NCBI GenBank assembly: GCA_963662175.1
Contig: OY759224.1
Coordinates: forward strand, 24,003,489-24,067,488
Reading direction: 5' to 3'
Length of the DNA: 64,000 nucleotides
DNA from: Aradus depressus
Lineage: Eukaryota > Arthropoda > Insecta > Hemiptera > Aradidae
The notes beneath the pieces are model-generated. The model worked only from the letters and a program-made list of their open reading frames with translations, was not told the DNA's origin and made no database searches. Shown piece after piece: positions 1-10,981 of this stretch (the first letter of the stretch is position 1; each line of letters starts with the position of its first letter). Position numbers and translations under genes: made by a program.

Positions 1-280
1 TAAACCCACCCTTACCTTTGGCCGATCAGTCTAAAAAACCTATGGGGTTTTTGGCCACACATATAAAATTTCGCATAAATTCATTCTGTCGGCAGTTATT
101 AGAGTTTTTATGTTGATTTAGCTGAAAATCAACAAGTATCGTCGTTAAAGGTTTCTGGATTCACGTATAAAATTTTTTGTCGTTACATTCATTCTATCGG
201 GAGTAATCGTGTTCACAGATTTTTTTTCCATATTTGGAATCTGGAGTAGAGGTCCTTAACTAGAAACTGACATCGTACAG
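1..280 (-). repeat. Dispersed repeat fragment ('ATACATTCATT' family)
   Basis: This is a diverged copy of an interspersed family recurring through the window. Its plus-sense consensus contains CGATAGAATGAATGTATCGA, then a stretch like TTAATTTTCAGCCAAATCGG, and ends near GGGGAAGTACAT. The family has an internal repeat of about 200 bp. I see no coding capacity and cannot assign it to a transposon class. Confidence 0.6.
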
Positions 281-572
281 ACTCGGAACCATCTTTTAAC
301 GTCCCATCCGAAGGACGGGGTGCTCATATTTTTTCACCTTCTGGATAAAAAAACCTAAGGGCCTCGATCAGGTTTCGTACGCGCGATCTTGAGCTCAGAA
401 GCCACCCTCGCTATCTCTGATCTACCGGTGCCCTCAAGAAGGCTCTCACTGTGTGTCATCTCTCATATCTTTTTTGGCAATGTTTTTTGCACGATAATTG
501 TTATATCTTATGTTCACAGAGGGGTACTTGATAATGTCCCGATGGACGAAATATTGTGAAATGATAAAATGA

Positions 573-671
573 TTTCGGTATTGCAAACATCTTCAGCCAC
601 GACTTAACGACTATCGACTAAACATTGTAGGTATTTGTTGTCGTGACTGAAGATGGTAGCAATACTGAAAA
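573..671. ncRNA. Inverted pair of hammerhead-like motifs, family 2 copy 1
   Basis: Minus-strand motif: CUGAAGA at 596-590 and GAAA at 576-573. Plus-strand motif: CUGAAGA at 647-653 and GAAA at 667-670. The plus copy has a stem II of GGUA/UACU closed by a GCAA tetraloop. The two motifs form the arms of a hairpin. A second copy lies at 1154-1242. The core matches the hammerhead layout CUGANGA, stem II, GAAA, with one extra U after the first block. Activity is untested. Confidence 0.45.
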
Positions 672-690
672 TACTCCCATATATTCTATA

Positions 691-1037
691 GGTTAGGTTA
701 GGTTTTATAACTCATGCCAGGGCTTTAACTACGAGGTCATATCGCCTACTACCAGAGCCCTCTTTCGTCAGTCTGGTGGACATGAGCCCGACTCTACTAT
801 GGGAGTCCTAAATTTTGCCTATCCTAAATTTTTATTCACCTAGGGCAGGGGTCTTTAACGAGTACCTGACATCGTAAAGGTTCGGGACCATCGCTTAACG
901 CCCCATCCAAAGGACGGCGTGTTTAAGTTTTATTTTACCTCCCAGATGAAATAAACTAAGGGCCTCGGTCGGGTTACGTACCCACGATCTTGAGCTCAGA
1001 AGACAAGCACGCATACCACTGAGCTACCGACGCCCTC
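691..1037 (-). repeat. tRNA-derived SINE, full length, CCTAA tail
   Basis: This is a near-complete copy in reverse orientation. The plus-sense consensus starts GAGGGCGCCGGTAGCTCAGT (A box), has a B box GGTTCGAAACCC, a conserved body CCGTCCTTCGGATGGGACGT, and a tail of CATAAAACCTAACCTAA. Here the tail reads ggttaggttagg at the left end. Confidence 0.85.
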
Positions 1038-1145
1038 TTTTAATTTGGATATTATGATCTTCGTTATAACGAACTGCTGATTTTCTGGTCCCTTTAAGTT
1101 CGTTGTAACGAGAGTTTACTGTACTAATAGTCCAGTAACATATTG
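1038..1145. repeat. pogo-like inverted-repeat fragment, duplicated with SINE
   Basis: The sequence contains a pogo/Tigger-style terminus: read in reverse it has CAGTAAACTCTCGTTACAAC followed by GAACTTAAAGGGACC. The same stretch follows the SINE at 14334-14674. The two SINE copies therefore share about 108 bp of flank on one side only. Confidence 0.55.
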
Positions 1146-1153
1146 GGGAGTAC

Positions 1154-1242
1154 TTTCGGTATTGCTATCATCTTCAGCCACTACTTAACGAATATCGACT
1201 GAACTTATTAAGTCGTGACTGAAGATGGTAGCAATACTGAAA
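1154..1242. ncRNA. Inverted pair of hammerhead-like motifs, family 2 copy 2
   Basis: Minus motif: CUGAAGA at 1177-1171 and GAAA at 1157-1154. It is followed by the self-complementary AGUACU and then C, giving a CUC cleavage triplet. Plus motif: CUGAAGA at 1219-1225 and GAAA at 1239-1242. Stem II varies between copies around a GGUA-GCAA-UACC consensus. Confidence 0.45.
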
Positions 1243-1264
1243 ATACTCCCATATATTCTATACG

Positions 1265-1850
1265 TTTTGTGAAATAGACAATGTTTTTAGTTAACATTCG
1301 TTTTTCCTTATATTTTGTATTGTTGCTTATCGCATGTATATCTGACCCTAAGAGTTAACAACTGTCTATGTATCAAATACATAAGCTATTTCGATATATA
1401 CATTTTTATGACTTTATGTTATGGTTCAACAGAAATAAATAATACTATTATTATTGCCATATTTGTTTCAAGACAATCAAACGATAACAATGATATCTTG
1501 GATGGGATCGATACTCTTCATAACAAAATTCAAAGAATACAGCGCCCAATTTTATATATCAATATATAATAAATAACACTTTTTATTTTAACTTTTAAAT
1601 CCACTGCAATAAAATGATACATCAAAATACAAACACGTAGATAAGAAGCCAAAACACAAACACCGACGTTTAATACACTTGTTTTTTTATATTTAAATAA
1701 GATACTCTTGAGATAATAATATTGTTTTGTAGTTTATTTTTATATCTAGACGGAAAAATACTGGTTGTATGTAACTTTGATTTCTTCATGAGCCATTCCT
1801 CGTATTTTAGTTTAAAAACAATACAGATAAATTTGATATTTTGGGGCATG
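1265..1850. other. AT-rich stretch, nothing recognised
   Basis: Only short open frames without coding character or family resemblance are present. I see no repeat that also occurs elsewhere in the window. Confidence 0.4.
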
Positions 1851-2800
1851 ATGAAAGCTGAAAAATTAATCGGTGAATCACCGATGATGTACTTCCTCAG
1901 AATGATTTAAGTAAGTTTTCGCTCCTCCTCCAAACTCAATGTCTGGGCTAAAAGTTAATAGAGGTTTCATTTCATTCCCCCTTTTCTCTTCAGCCGATTT
2001 AGAAGAAAATCTATATGAAAATCTTTATGTCGATACATTCATTACATGGTTATTAGGGTTTTTGAGTCAAATCTTCGACGCGGAAAATCTCTACTTCTGT
2101 CCTCCCCTTTCTTGGAAAATTAATAGGTGACATCTTTATGGAGATTTGAATACAAACTAAAATTTCATGTTGAAACATTTATTAGATCTGTAGTTATTAG
2201 GGTGTTTGTGTTGTCTCCCTTTTTAATTCCCCCTTCACTTTGGCCGATTTGGCTGAAATAGGTATCGTGCTTAGAAAGTTGTGGTTTTTGAGTCGAGTCC
2301 TCCTTCTCTTCTGCCGATTTCGGGGAAACTTGATAAGTGTCGGCCTTATGGGATTTTGAATTTAAATATAAAATGTCATATCGATTCAATTTGCCTGTTT
2401 TGAGGTTTTTGTGTTAGGGCCCTTTCTGATCTCCTTTTCCCTTCTACCGACTTCACTGGAAATTAATAGATGTTTTTTTAAATGTTTTTCTTATAGGTCT
2501 CTTCTCCCAATTTAATGATATTTCATTATTTATTTTTTCATCATAAATTTACATCATTAATAGATGTTGACTTTATGATGTTTTGAATTTAAATATAAAA
2601 TGTCATATAGATACATTCATTACAATGGCAGTTATTATAGTTTTTATGTGAAGTCACCTCCCTAAACTCTCCTTCCGTTGGACCGAAGTCAATCTTATGT
2701 GGTTCTGGATCGTGGTCACAGACAAACAACTTTTTTTTTCAAAACTTGTTTTGTTAAAATTCGACATCGAATTTCTGACCGATTATACCAGGCAAGAAAA
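1850..2800 (-). repeat. Dispersed repeat, several tandem modules
   Basis: Four or five diverged modules of the same family seen at 1-280 lie head to tail, each with the motif 'GATACATTCATTA' followed by 'GTTATTAGGGTTTTTG'. The left edge carries the family end GGTGAATCACCGATGATGTA. Confidence 0.6.
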
Positions 2801-2933
2801 TGAAGAGAGATGTAAAAAAGTTTTTTTTTTGTTGTTTTTTTCCCACGTTAATGACTGAATTACATTCACATTAAGACAAGTCGTTTACATCCTGCGTCGA
2901 TCCTATCTCATGTTAAAATCTTATGAATGAAAA

Positions 2934-3310
2934 TTAACAATAAGTAACATTTATTGTAGCCAGCAGTATGACCAAAGTAACGCTACTTGTAGTAACCATG
3001 AATAGCAACTAATTAACAATTAGTAACATTTATTATAGCCAGTAGTAATGACCAAAATAACGCTACTTGTAGTAACCATGAATAGCAACTAACTAACAAT
3101 TAGTAACATTTATTATAGCCAGTAGTAATGACCAAAGTTACGCTACTTGTAGTAACCATGAATAGCTAATTAACAATTGGTAACATTTATTATAGCTAAT
3201 AGTAATGACCAAAGTTACGCTACTTGTAGTAACCATGAATAGCAACTAATAACAATTAGTAACATTTATTATAGCCAGCAGTAATGACCAAAGTAACGCT
3301 ATTTGTAGTA
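2934..3310. repeat. Tandem array, about 80-bp unit, 5 copies
   Basis: The unit contains AACATTTATTATAGCCAG, then ACGCTACTTGTAGTAACCAT. Four units are nearly identical and the fifth is truncated where the dispersed repeat resumes near 3311. No reading frame persists. Confidence 0.85.
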
Positions 3311-3580
3311 TTCCCCCTCGAATTCCCCCTCCCCTTCAGCCGATTCCGCTGAAAATTAATAAGTGTCATCCTTATGGAGTTTTGGATTTACATATGAAAT
3401 CTTATGTCGATACATTCATTACAACGACAGTTATTAGAGTTTTTGAGTTAAGCCTCTCCCATAATCCCTTCTTTTTGGTCGATTTGGCTGAAAAACAATA
3501 GTCGTCATTAGAAGGTTCTGGATTCACATATAAACTCTGCATCGAATTGTTGACCGATTACATAACTTCTTCTATACTTC
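3311..3580 (-). repeat. Dispersed repeat fragment
   Basis: This continues the family at 1850-2800 beyond the tandem array, with 'GTCGATACATTCATTACAAC' and the following 'GTTATTAGAGTTTTTG'. The array therefore sits inside, or expanded from, a copy of this repeat. Confidence 0.55.
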
Positions 3581-3589
3581 GTATAGCTG

Positions 3590-3832
3590 CGGAAGACTTG
3601 ATTCATGGGACAAGATCGTATTTGGGACTGGATCTACGGCAGATGATAACGGAAACAGACTACCCGATGTTCTGCCGATTCGTCAGCTCCTGCCGGGAGC
3701 AGAAACAGGCAATGTAAGATGGGCTGGGGACGATCGGCGCAATAGTTCCACCGATGGCCAATCCCAGTCCCTCAGTAACCCCTTGATCCCCGAGCTTTTC
3801 TAACAGAAAAAAAAAAAAAAAAAAAAAAACTG
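3590..3832 (+). mobile_element. Non-LTR retrotransposon 3' end with poly(A)
   Basis: The plus strand translates to the last residues of a LINE ORF2 (…DLRQMITETDYPMFCRFVSS…), then a stop at about 3716, a short 3' UTR and a run of about 24 A. The same C-terminal segment is seen at 46340-46430 (…DLRQLVTEASYSVFSRFVSS…). Two copies of one family with a poly(A) end support a heavily 5'-truncated insertion. Confidence 0.65.
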
Positions 3833-4300
3833 GGGACGTAAAACGCAACAATTCAACTTCGAAATTTAAATAATAAAAAATAAATTAGTTAAAAAAATAA
3901 TTTTATTATATTCGACGCTTAATGTGATATTTGTTACCTTGAAAAATATTTTTAATCTTGCTTAAATGTTTGTTGACTCCAAAATGTGTTTGTGGACACA
4001 GGAGTGTTTGTGGAGACGAGGTCTCGTCTCGGAACGTACATAGATGACCTTACTGAGATGACGAAACGGCAGGTTTCGTTGGGGACTTTATTTACAGATA
4101 GAGCGGTGTTTCTGTCTTCAAATTAACACTGCCTCTACTCAGTGATTTTGAAATCAAACTTATTCTAAAACTGAATATATCATATATCCTGAATAGTCAG
4201 ATTCAGAATTGAATTGATTTAAGTTTAGTCATTTTCACACGATGATAGAACAAAACAGACGAAAAGAGTCGTCGTTGAATCAACTGCAATATCTAAGAGG
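3833..4300. other. Unassigned stretch
   Basis: No recognisable gene or repeat. A short stretch near 4000-4030 repeats GTGTTTGTGGA. Confidence 0.3.
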
Positions 4301-4302
4301 TA

Positions 4303-4425
4303 AAAAAAAATTGAGCACGCCATCCTTCGGATGGGACATTAGGCGATGGTCCCTAGCCTGTATGCTTCAATAGTAGGCGATATGATCTCATAGTTAAAGC
4401 CCTGCCATGAGACACAATAACTAAG
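4303..4425 (+). repeat. SINE fragment with internal deletion
   Basis: The body motif CCATCCTTCGGATGGGACAT jumps directly to the 3' part (TAGTAGGCGATATGATCTC). The tail is ACAATAACTAAG. The central portion is missing. Confidence 0.7.
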
Positions 4426-4432
4426 CATATTA

Positions 4433-4758
4433 GAGGGCGCTGGTAGCTCAGTGGTATGCGTGTTTGCCTTCTGAGCTCAAGATCGGCGCTTAGTTTATTT
4501 TATCTGGGAGGTAAAAAATAAAACTTAAGCACGCCATCCTTCGGATGGGGCGTTAAGCGATGGTCCCGAGCCTGTACGATGTCAGGTTCTCGTTAAAGAC
4601 CCCTATCCTAGGTGAATAAAAATTTAGGGTAGGCAAAATTTAGGACTCCCATAGTAGAGTCGGGCTCATGTCCACCAGAGAGACGAAAGAGTGTCCTGGT
4701 AGTGGGCGATATGACCTTGTAGTTAAAGCCCAGGAATGAATCATAATAACTAACTAAG
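4433..4758 (+). repeat. tRNA-derived SINE, ACTAA-tail subfamily
   Basis: The copy starts GAGGGCGCTGGTAGCTCAGT and ends ATAATAACTAACTAAG instead of the CCTAA tail. The B-box part (GGTTCG…) is deleted: sequence runs from GAGCTCAAGATCG straight to the body. Confidence 0.8.
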
Positions 4759-4759
4759 C

Positions 4760-5230
4760 ATATTAGCTAGAAGAACGAGATATACCGCGTCTCTCTAAAA
4801 GCCTATTTTTATTTTTTTTTATAGTTTCTTGCTCATCCGTCGGATAACTGAGAGTGTCGTATATCCGTGAGGTTCGGTTAAATCGTGTTGTATTAGTCAG
4901 ACGAAGGGTCCTGTATGTAGTGCAGGTTGCATGTTAAAATCCATCACAATATTGATCCTGTCCTCACCTTATCTTTCTACTTCTTGAATATTCCACTGTT
5001 TGACTAGCGCATTGTTACAACACCATTATATTTATTATAAAATTTTTTTTCCTAAAACTGAAAGTGAAGTTATGCGTTATTTCCAAGACTTGAAAGACGG
5101 AAAAGTCCCGGAAAATCTCGAAAACTTCAAACTCAAGAAGAACACTTGCATTTACTGAATTGATTTTAATTAATCTTGTTCTAGTTTGAAGTTTATATTC
5201 AAAAATTAAAATATAAAAAAGCTTCCCCAC
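4760..5230. other. Unassigned stretch
   Basis: No convincing coding or repeat signature. The open frame here has no family resemblance. Confidence 0.3.
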
Positions 5231-5330
5231 TATACGAGAAAGTTATATAATCGGTCAGAAATTCGAAGTTGAGTTTTCCACAGAATTTCATGTTTTTCGA
5301 CCCTCTCATTCCAACAATGAAAAAGTTACA
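5230..5330 (+). repeat. Dispersed repeat edge
   Basis: It carries the family motif 'GGTCAGAAATTCGAAGTTGAG' region followed by the TTTCATGTTTTTCGACC block found at 8150, 25520 and 35240. It is followed at 5331 by the GTGTGGCCATTACAGGACTT MITE terminus. Confidence 0.45.
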
Positions 5331-5579
5331 TGTAGTGTGGCCATTACAGGACTTTCTTTGGTAATAATCAACCTGCAACACTTTTGAAAAACACATTTTT
5401 TATCGATTGAGTACAGTTTATTACCAAATTTATAATGACATTTTTTTATTTCCGCTCAACAAAATGCAGATATTTAATATCAGCTGCACAATAATTAAGG
5501 AATCAATATAGGTCTTCATGTGAGAAAGTTTTGTAAACTTACTAATGTAAGCAGAAGTTTTTTTACAAATTTAAAAAAA

Positions 5580-5757
5580 TAGTTATTGTGACTCATGCTC
5601 GGGCATTAACTACGAGGTTATATCGCCTACTACCGGAGCGCTCTCAGAGTAGTTGAGAGAACCTGATAGTGTAAAGGCTCAGGACCATCGCTTAACGTCC
5701 CATCCGAAGGACACCGTGCTCAAAGTTTTTTTTACTTCCCTGATAAAAAACCTAAGT
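5580..5757 (-). repeat. SINE fragment (3' half)
   Basis: The reverse-oriented copy runs from the tail 'AGTTATTGTGACTCATG' to CCCATCCGAAGGACACCGTG, with an internal deletion. It lacks the tRNA head. Confidence 0.7.
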
Positions 5758-6040
5758 TTTTTCAAAATATATTTAGACTGCTTATTTTGACATCAAATGA
5801 AAAAAAACTAACTTCTGACAAGAAAATTGATACATTATACAAAGCGTGTGAGAGGAGTAGAATGAGAAAATTCATTGTATTTTGACCTTGATATATTTTT
5901 TTTTATGACTTATTCTTGTTTTATTTAATGACTTATTCTTTGATCATTAAAAGTCTTTGGTGAATAAATAATAAATAATATACTTCCAGCTCGAATTAAT
6001 CAACTATGTTTTCGCTCGTTTTTTAACGCCAATCTACCGC
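5758..6040. other. AT-rich, nothing recognised
   Basis: Neither strand shows a supported frame, and no match to other repeats in the window was seen. Confidence 0.3.
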
Positions 6041-6200
6041 TTTAGTCATAATCAATAGATGACTTATACAGGGATTTCAAAATCCCCGTACTGAATTTCA
6101 TGTCAGTTAATTGACTTTTTGAGTTGAGCCTCCGGATTCCCTTGTTGCCTTTGGCAAATTTCGCTGAAAATTAATATGTGTCATCCCCATAGGGTTTTTT
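6040..6200 (-). repeat. Dispersed repeat, interrupted by a SINE
   Basis: The family motif is interrupted at 6200 by the SINE and resumes at 6550. The text CATAGGGTTTTTT is split by the insertion. Confidence 0.6.
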
Positions 6201-6549
6201 AGGTTAGGTTAGGTTTTATGACTCATGCCCGGGCTTTAACTACGAGGTCATATCGTCTACTACCAGAGCGCTCTTTCGTCACTCTGGTGGACATGAGCCC
6301 GACTCTACTGTGGGAGTCATAAATTTTGCCTACCCTAAATTTTTCATTCACCTAGGGTAGGGGTCTTTAACGAGTACCTGACATCGTACAGGCTCGGGAC
6401 CATCGCTTAACGTCCCATCCGAAGGACGGCGTGCTTAAGTTTATTTTACCTCCCAGATAAAATAAACTAAGGGCCTCGGTCGGGCTACGAACCCACGACC
6501 TTGAGCTCAGAAGTCAAGCACGCATACCACTGAGCTACCGGCGCCCTCT
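6201..6549 (-). repeat. SINE, full length, with 11-bp target duplication
   Basis: TAGGGTTTTTT occurs at 6190-6200 and 6550-6560, flanking a complete reverse-oriented SINE. The copy is nearly identical to those at 7032, 11000, 21859 and 27787, which suggests recent activity. Confidence 0.9.
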
Positions 6550-7031
6550 TAGGGTTTTTTATTTACATGCTTATATCAATAGATTCATTAGGTCGATTTG
6601 GTTGAAAATTAGTAGGTGTCCTACTTGCAAGGTTCTGAATGCACGCGTTAATAACTTTGGTTGTAGTAGCAGTTTTTTTTTTTGTTTTTTTTGAGTCATG
6701 CCCGAGTCTAAGAAGTAGGGGTGTAAAACTATCGATGGTGATATCGATAGTACTATCGAAATGTTTTTCAAGCAGAAGTGACATCCAGTCACTCTATGCT
6801 CATGTATATGCACACATGTACTATGTAAGTAATTTAAGGAAGACAAATAAACAAATGTCGTACAATGTAAATAGGTACCTATATTTATTTTAGTAGCAAA
6901 AAAGCTCAACAGTACGTACTTCAACTGATCAGATCGGTTCGTTAACGCAATCAGGAACTCAACTATAAACTTCAATTGCACATGAAAATATGAGTTCAAA
7001 ACACGTATATATATATTATATATTGACCAGA

Positions 7032-7377
7032 GAGGGCGCCGGTAGCTCAGTGGTATGCGTGCTTGACTTCTGAGCTCAAGGTCGTGGGTTCGTAGCCCGA
7101 CCGAGGCCCTTAGTTTATTTTATCTGAGAGGTAAAATAAACTTAAGCACGCCGTCCTTCGGATGGGACGTTAAGCGATGGTCCCGAGCCTGTACGATGTC
7201 AGGTACTCGTTAAAGACCCCTACCCTAGGTGAATAAAAATTTAGGTTTGGCAAAATTTAGGACTCCCACAGTAGAGTCGGGCTCATGTCCACCAGAGTGA
7301 CGAAAGAGCACTTTGGTAGTAGGCGATATGACCTCGTAGTTAAAGCCCGGGCATGAGTCATAAAACCTAACCTAATC
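7032..7377 (+). repeat. SINE, full length, with 13-bp target duplication
   Basis: TATATTGACCAGA occurs at 7019-7031 and 7378-7390. The copy runs from GAGGGCGCC to CATAAAACCTAACCTAA. It has A and B boxes and no poly(A). Confidence 0.92.
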
Positions 7378-7399
7378 TATATTGACCAGATGTGTTTCC

Positions 7400-7830
7400 A
7401 TTGTTAGGTACTAACAAAAAATATCACATCAAAAACGAACAACTAAAATCAAATACTAGAACATCAGAAACCTCAACAAAATAAAATAAAACAAAAAACC
7501 AACAGGTGATCCTTCAAATCGGAAGTGTCCCCGGAAGTTCTGTATTCGGCACTGCACAAACGACATTTAGCCAGGTTTTTTTGGACCCACATCCTTATCG
7601 AAGTAACTCCACACATCGGACTTCCGTTTAAGATTCATTTTTCAGTTCAAAACAACAAAGCACGCTACAAGAATAGTAAATTTTCAGTTCAAAGCAACGA
7701 AACACTTTACCAAGGACAGTAAATGTGACCTTCCTTCGATTCAGTGGATCCCAGAAATACAAAGTCCTTAACTATCGATAGTATCGGAACTATAGTTAAC
7801 GTCAACTATCAATAGTTTTACATCCCTACT
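7400..7830. other. Unassigned stretch
   Basis: No supported gene. A self-complementary segment around 7770-7815 (ACTATCGATAGT…ACTATCAATAGT) resembles the TATCGATAG repeats at 6730-6760. Confidence 0.3.
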
Positions 7831-7980
7831 AAGAAGTCATCTCGCCTACTACCAGAGGACATTTCAGATGGGCATTTTTTCCTATCTTGGTTTTGCTAGG
7901 ATGGTCGCCTTTAATGAGTAATGGACCATCCGAAGGACGGCGAGCTCAAGCTTTTTATTTATTTTCCAGTAAAACCTAGG
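7830..7980 (-). repeat. SINE fragment, degraded
   Basis: It retains TCTCGCCTACTACCAGAG and ACCATCCGAAGGACGGCGAG in reverse order, with large deletions between them. Confidence 0.55.
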
Positions 7981-8099
7981 TTTCAAAATTATCAACAATA
8001 AAAATTAGGTGATGTGTACCCCTGAGAATGACTAGAAGAACGGAGTGAAAGTCTGTCACGGTTTCTGGTTATATTAGTCTAGTCACTGAGTTGCTTGCC

Positions 8100-8375
8100 T
8101 TGAGCCCAACTTGCACTGCAACTCCAAGTATAGGGAAAGTTATGTAATCGGTCAGAAATTCGATGTTGTGTTTTCAACAGAATTTCATGCTTTTCGATCC
8201 CCTAATTGTGTATTTTTGAACACGATAACTCCCGATAGAATGCATTTATCGACAAAAACATTTATATGTGTTTCGAGAACAATATAAAGACGACACCTGT
8301 TAATTTTCAGCCAAATCGACTCAAAAAAAGGGGAGGAGTTTATCCCAAAAACTAAATTAATCGTGCTGGGTACAT
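8100..8375 (+). repeat. Dispersed repeat fragment
   Basis: It contains CGATAACTCCCGATAGAATG, then TTAATTTTCAGCCAAATCGA, which are hallmark blocks of the window-wide family in forward orientation. Confidence 0.6.
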
Positions 8376-8379
8376 TGCT

Positions 8380-9020
8380 GGTGAGTCTTTCTTATACCTA
8401 TAGTACAAAGAAGTATTGTAATCATGCGAAAATCCGAGATCGAGGTTTCAACTGATTTTTACGTTTTAAGGTACCCGGAATAGGTTTTGACCATTTTCGC
8501 GATGATGTCTGTCTGTGCGTGCATATGTGAGCTTTCTACCGCAAAAACGATTGTAGCTATGAACTTGAAATTTGGAATGAAGGGGTCACATGTTCTAACT
8601 TAGGTCTGATTAGATTTTGGAAATCAAACGAAAATTGAGATCAATTTCCCTCGGCACTTAACTACATTTTAAAAGATAATATGTAAAGTATTGAAATACA
8701 TAATTTATTTGGAATTCAATTTTTGAAAAACATATTTTTAGACGTTTCCTTGATTTACCCAAAAACTGTTAGTCCTTTCGAAAAATTTGTTCTTACCAAA
8801 ATTGTTCCTTATAAAATTTCCAATGCTAATAAGTCTTCAGATTCGAGATTGACTCAATACGACAGAAGTTATAGAGCCCGAAGAATGTAAATTAAATGTC
8901 TGTAAGGAATATATCGAAGTAATTTTTAAATCGTAACTCATAGCTTTGAACTTCAAAATATGGTTTATATATTGGTTGTTTTTTTTTTTTTGAAAAATTA
9001 TAAAAATTAAGAAAAATATA
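8380..9020 (+). repeat. Second dispersed repeat family, about 0.6 kb
   Basis: The reverse complement recurs at about 45190-45775 (CTACCGCAAAAACGATTGTA and its flanks), with shorter copies at 16925-17155 and 28680-28900. It has no coding potential. A MITE follows immediately. Confidence 0.6.
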
Positions 9021-9021
9021 T

Positions 9022-9230
9022 ATGACGTGGCCATTACAGGATTATCTTATACCAACAACGCTTACAGATCACTCTTCCCTCAAAATCATTTCATTTTCTC
9101 TTTGAACAGCGTATCTTGATAGTAGACATTCTTATAACCTGTAATGCCAGGATGAAATAATTTTGAGAAAGGGGAAAGAGAGTGATATTTAAGCGTGGAA
9201 GGTATAAGAAAGTCCTGTAATGGCATCAGA
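9022..9230. repeat. Foldback MITE ('TGGCCATTACAGGA' family)
   Basis: The left arm begins GTGGCCATTACAGGATTATC and the right arm ends AAAGTCCTGTAATGGC. In between are complementary blocks ACGCTTACAGATCACTCTTC and GAGAGTGATATTTAAGCGTG. Related copies lie at 28925-28990 and 44915-45180, with a fragment at 5331. Confidence 0.7.
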
Positions 9231-9299
9231 ATTTAATTTTTTTTATTTTTGGGTTCAGGATTCAAAATTTAAAATAAAAAATGTCTAATGGATTACGTA

Positions 9300-9800
9300 A
9301 CTTGTCCTATACTCCGCATGGGGAAGTAACTGGCAGAATTAAGGCCAGCTTATGACCTTGCCACCTCCCAATCGATACATCTCCGTTGATAACTCCACAA
9401 GTTCAGTCGCAACTTCTGATCTTCTAACGTTATCTTCAATGAGTCTGAACGCTAAAGCTGAGCAAAAAAGTTGTCGTTGACTCACTGACAATGTACTTCT
9501 TCAGCACTAAATAATAAAGTATTTTTTCGCCCTTTTTCAGGTTTGGATTTAAATCAATAGTTGACTTTCACTGGGAATTCTGACATATTAAATTTCATTT
9601 CAACATCGGCAGTTATTAGGGATTATAGAATTTTTGAGTTGACCCCCCTGCCGCGAAATCGGCCGAAGGAAAGGGAGATCAGAGAGGAAGGGCTCAATTC
9701 AAAACCCTAATAACGGCCGATTTAATGAATGTATCGGCACGAAATTTTATATGAATCCAAAACCCAATAACCCTAGATCTATACATTTACAGACAAATCG
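9300..9800. repeat. Dispersed repeat, modules in both orientations
   Basis: Diverged modules of the ATACATTCATT family. The 9540-9640 part is reversed relative to 9660-9800, and TAATAACGGCCGATTTAATG is visible near 9710. Confidence 0.5.
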
Positions 9801-10090
9801 GCCAAAAAGAAGTAATCTAATGAAATGAAAAGAAATTTTATTATTCTGGGACCGAGGTCCCCTAAGAATAAATACATACAGAGTAAAGAAAATGAAACAA
9901 TTAAATAAAGTATCAGTACAAAGAAATAAAAAGATAGGTAAATAAAAATTAGTGCTACATTGGAGAAAAACTATACAACTAAAAAATAGATAAACAGGAA
10001 ATTAAAAAAAACAGGAAAAAACATAAAATTAACAACTTCAATATGATGAAACAAAATAAATAAAAGTATCTACAAAAATAAAAGAGAATA
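9800..10090. other. A-rich stretch, possible LINE 3' UTR
   Basis: It starts with a block whose complement reads GGGGACCTCGGTCCCAGAAT, then becomes A-rich. It could be an untranslated tail of a reverse-oriented retroelement, but no frame supports this. Confidence 0.2.
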
Positions 10091-10310
10091 ACTGTTGGTT
10101 GTTTCCGGCATTTTTTCCTCCAGAGGTGTCTTCTTATTTTTTTTGTTTGAACGATATTTCGGGACAATTACAGGTCCCTTCTTCTGGTCACTATGAACCC
10201 GTTGGGGGGAGGGGGGGGGGGGGGCCTGTAATTGTCCCGAAATATCGTCCAAAAAAAATAAGAAGACACCTCTGGAGGAAAAAATGCCGGAAACAACCAA
10301 CAGTGGAACA
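10091..10310. repeat. Long near-perfect hairpin with G-rich loop
   Basis: Arms of about 85 bp (10091-10173 and 10224-10310) are almost exactly complementary, for example GTTGTTTCCGGCATTTTTTC against GAAAAAATGCCGGAAACAAC. The loop holds a long G tract at 10204-10224. It is probably a foldback element. Confidence 0.85.
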
Positions 10311-10319
10311 TCCCAGAGA

Positions 10320-10980
10320 AGTTTAAGAAACACAAAAAGAGAATAAGTAAAAAAGAAAAAAAGAAAATCTATACAACTAAGAAAGAAATAAAATTGATAA
10401 TATAAATATAAATATAAATCGACCGAACATAGTACTATGATGGTTGATTATAAAAGAGAAGGAAGGATGCCCAGACAAGGTTTGAAATAAAATTAATTTA
10501 GAAAGCAGAAAATAAGATATAATAAATAAATGCATAATAAAAATATATTGATGTGTAAATGAGCCAAAAATCAATATTATTGATTATGATCGAATAATTT
10601 AGAAAATATAATAAAAATAGAGAATGACAAAGACAAAAAGAGAGAGAAAAATGAATGGATAAACAAAATATTTAGTATGTTGATTTTGAAATCCCTGAGA
10701 CATCTATAGATTTTAAACTAAATCGTTAAATTGGGTTCAGATGGAGAGCGCAAACATAGTTCAATTATTCGATCTGGGGAAGTCACCGACATTTTATACT
10801 TTGTCAACCCTTATCGAACGAGGCACGTCTCGCACTTGACCCTTTTTAAAAAATAATAAATATAATTTCTGGAAGCTACTTATTTATAAATAATAATAAA
10901 TTTATTTCCGTTAAACCAATACATGGTAATAGGACACGTCAAAAGAATTTATACATTAAGATAGCTTATAAATTAGATTT
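10320..10980. other. A-rich, nothing recognised
   Basis: The composition is very AT-rich with no coding signature. 10680-10800 contains a weak end of the dispersed repeat (ATTCGATCTGGGGAAGT). Confidence 0.3.
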
Positions 10981-10981
10981 A

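Noticed and set aside
6571..6999. 142-codon minus-strand open frame
   Set aside because: No family resemblance, overlaps other open frames on both strands and part of a dispersed repeat. The composition is not coding-like.
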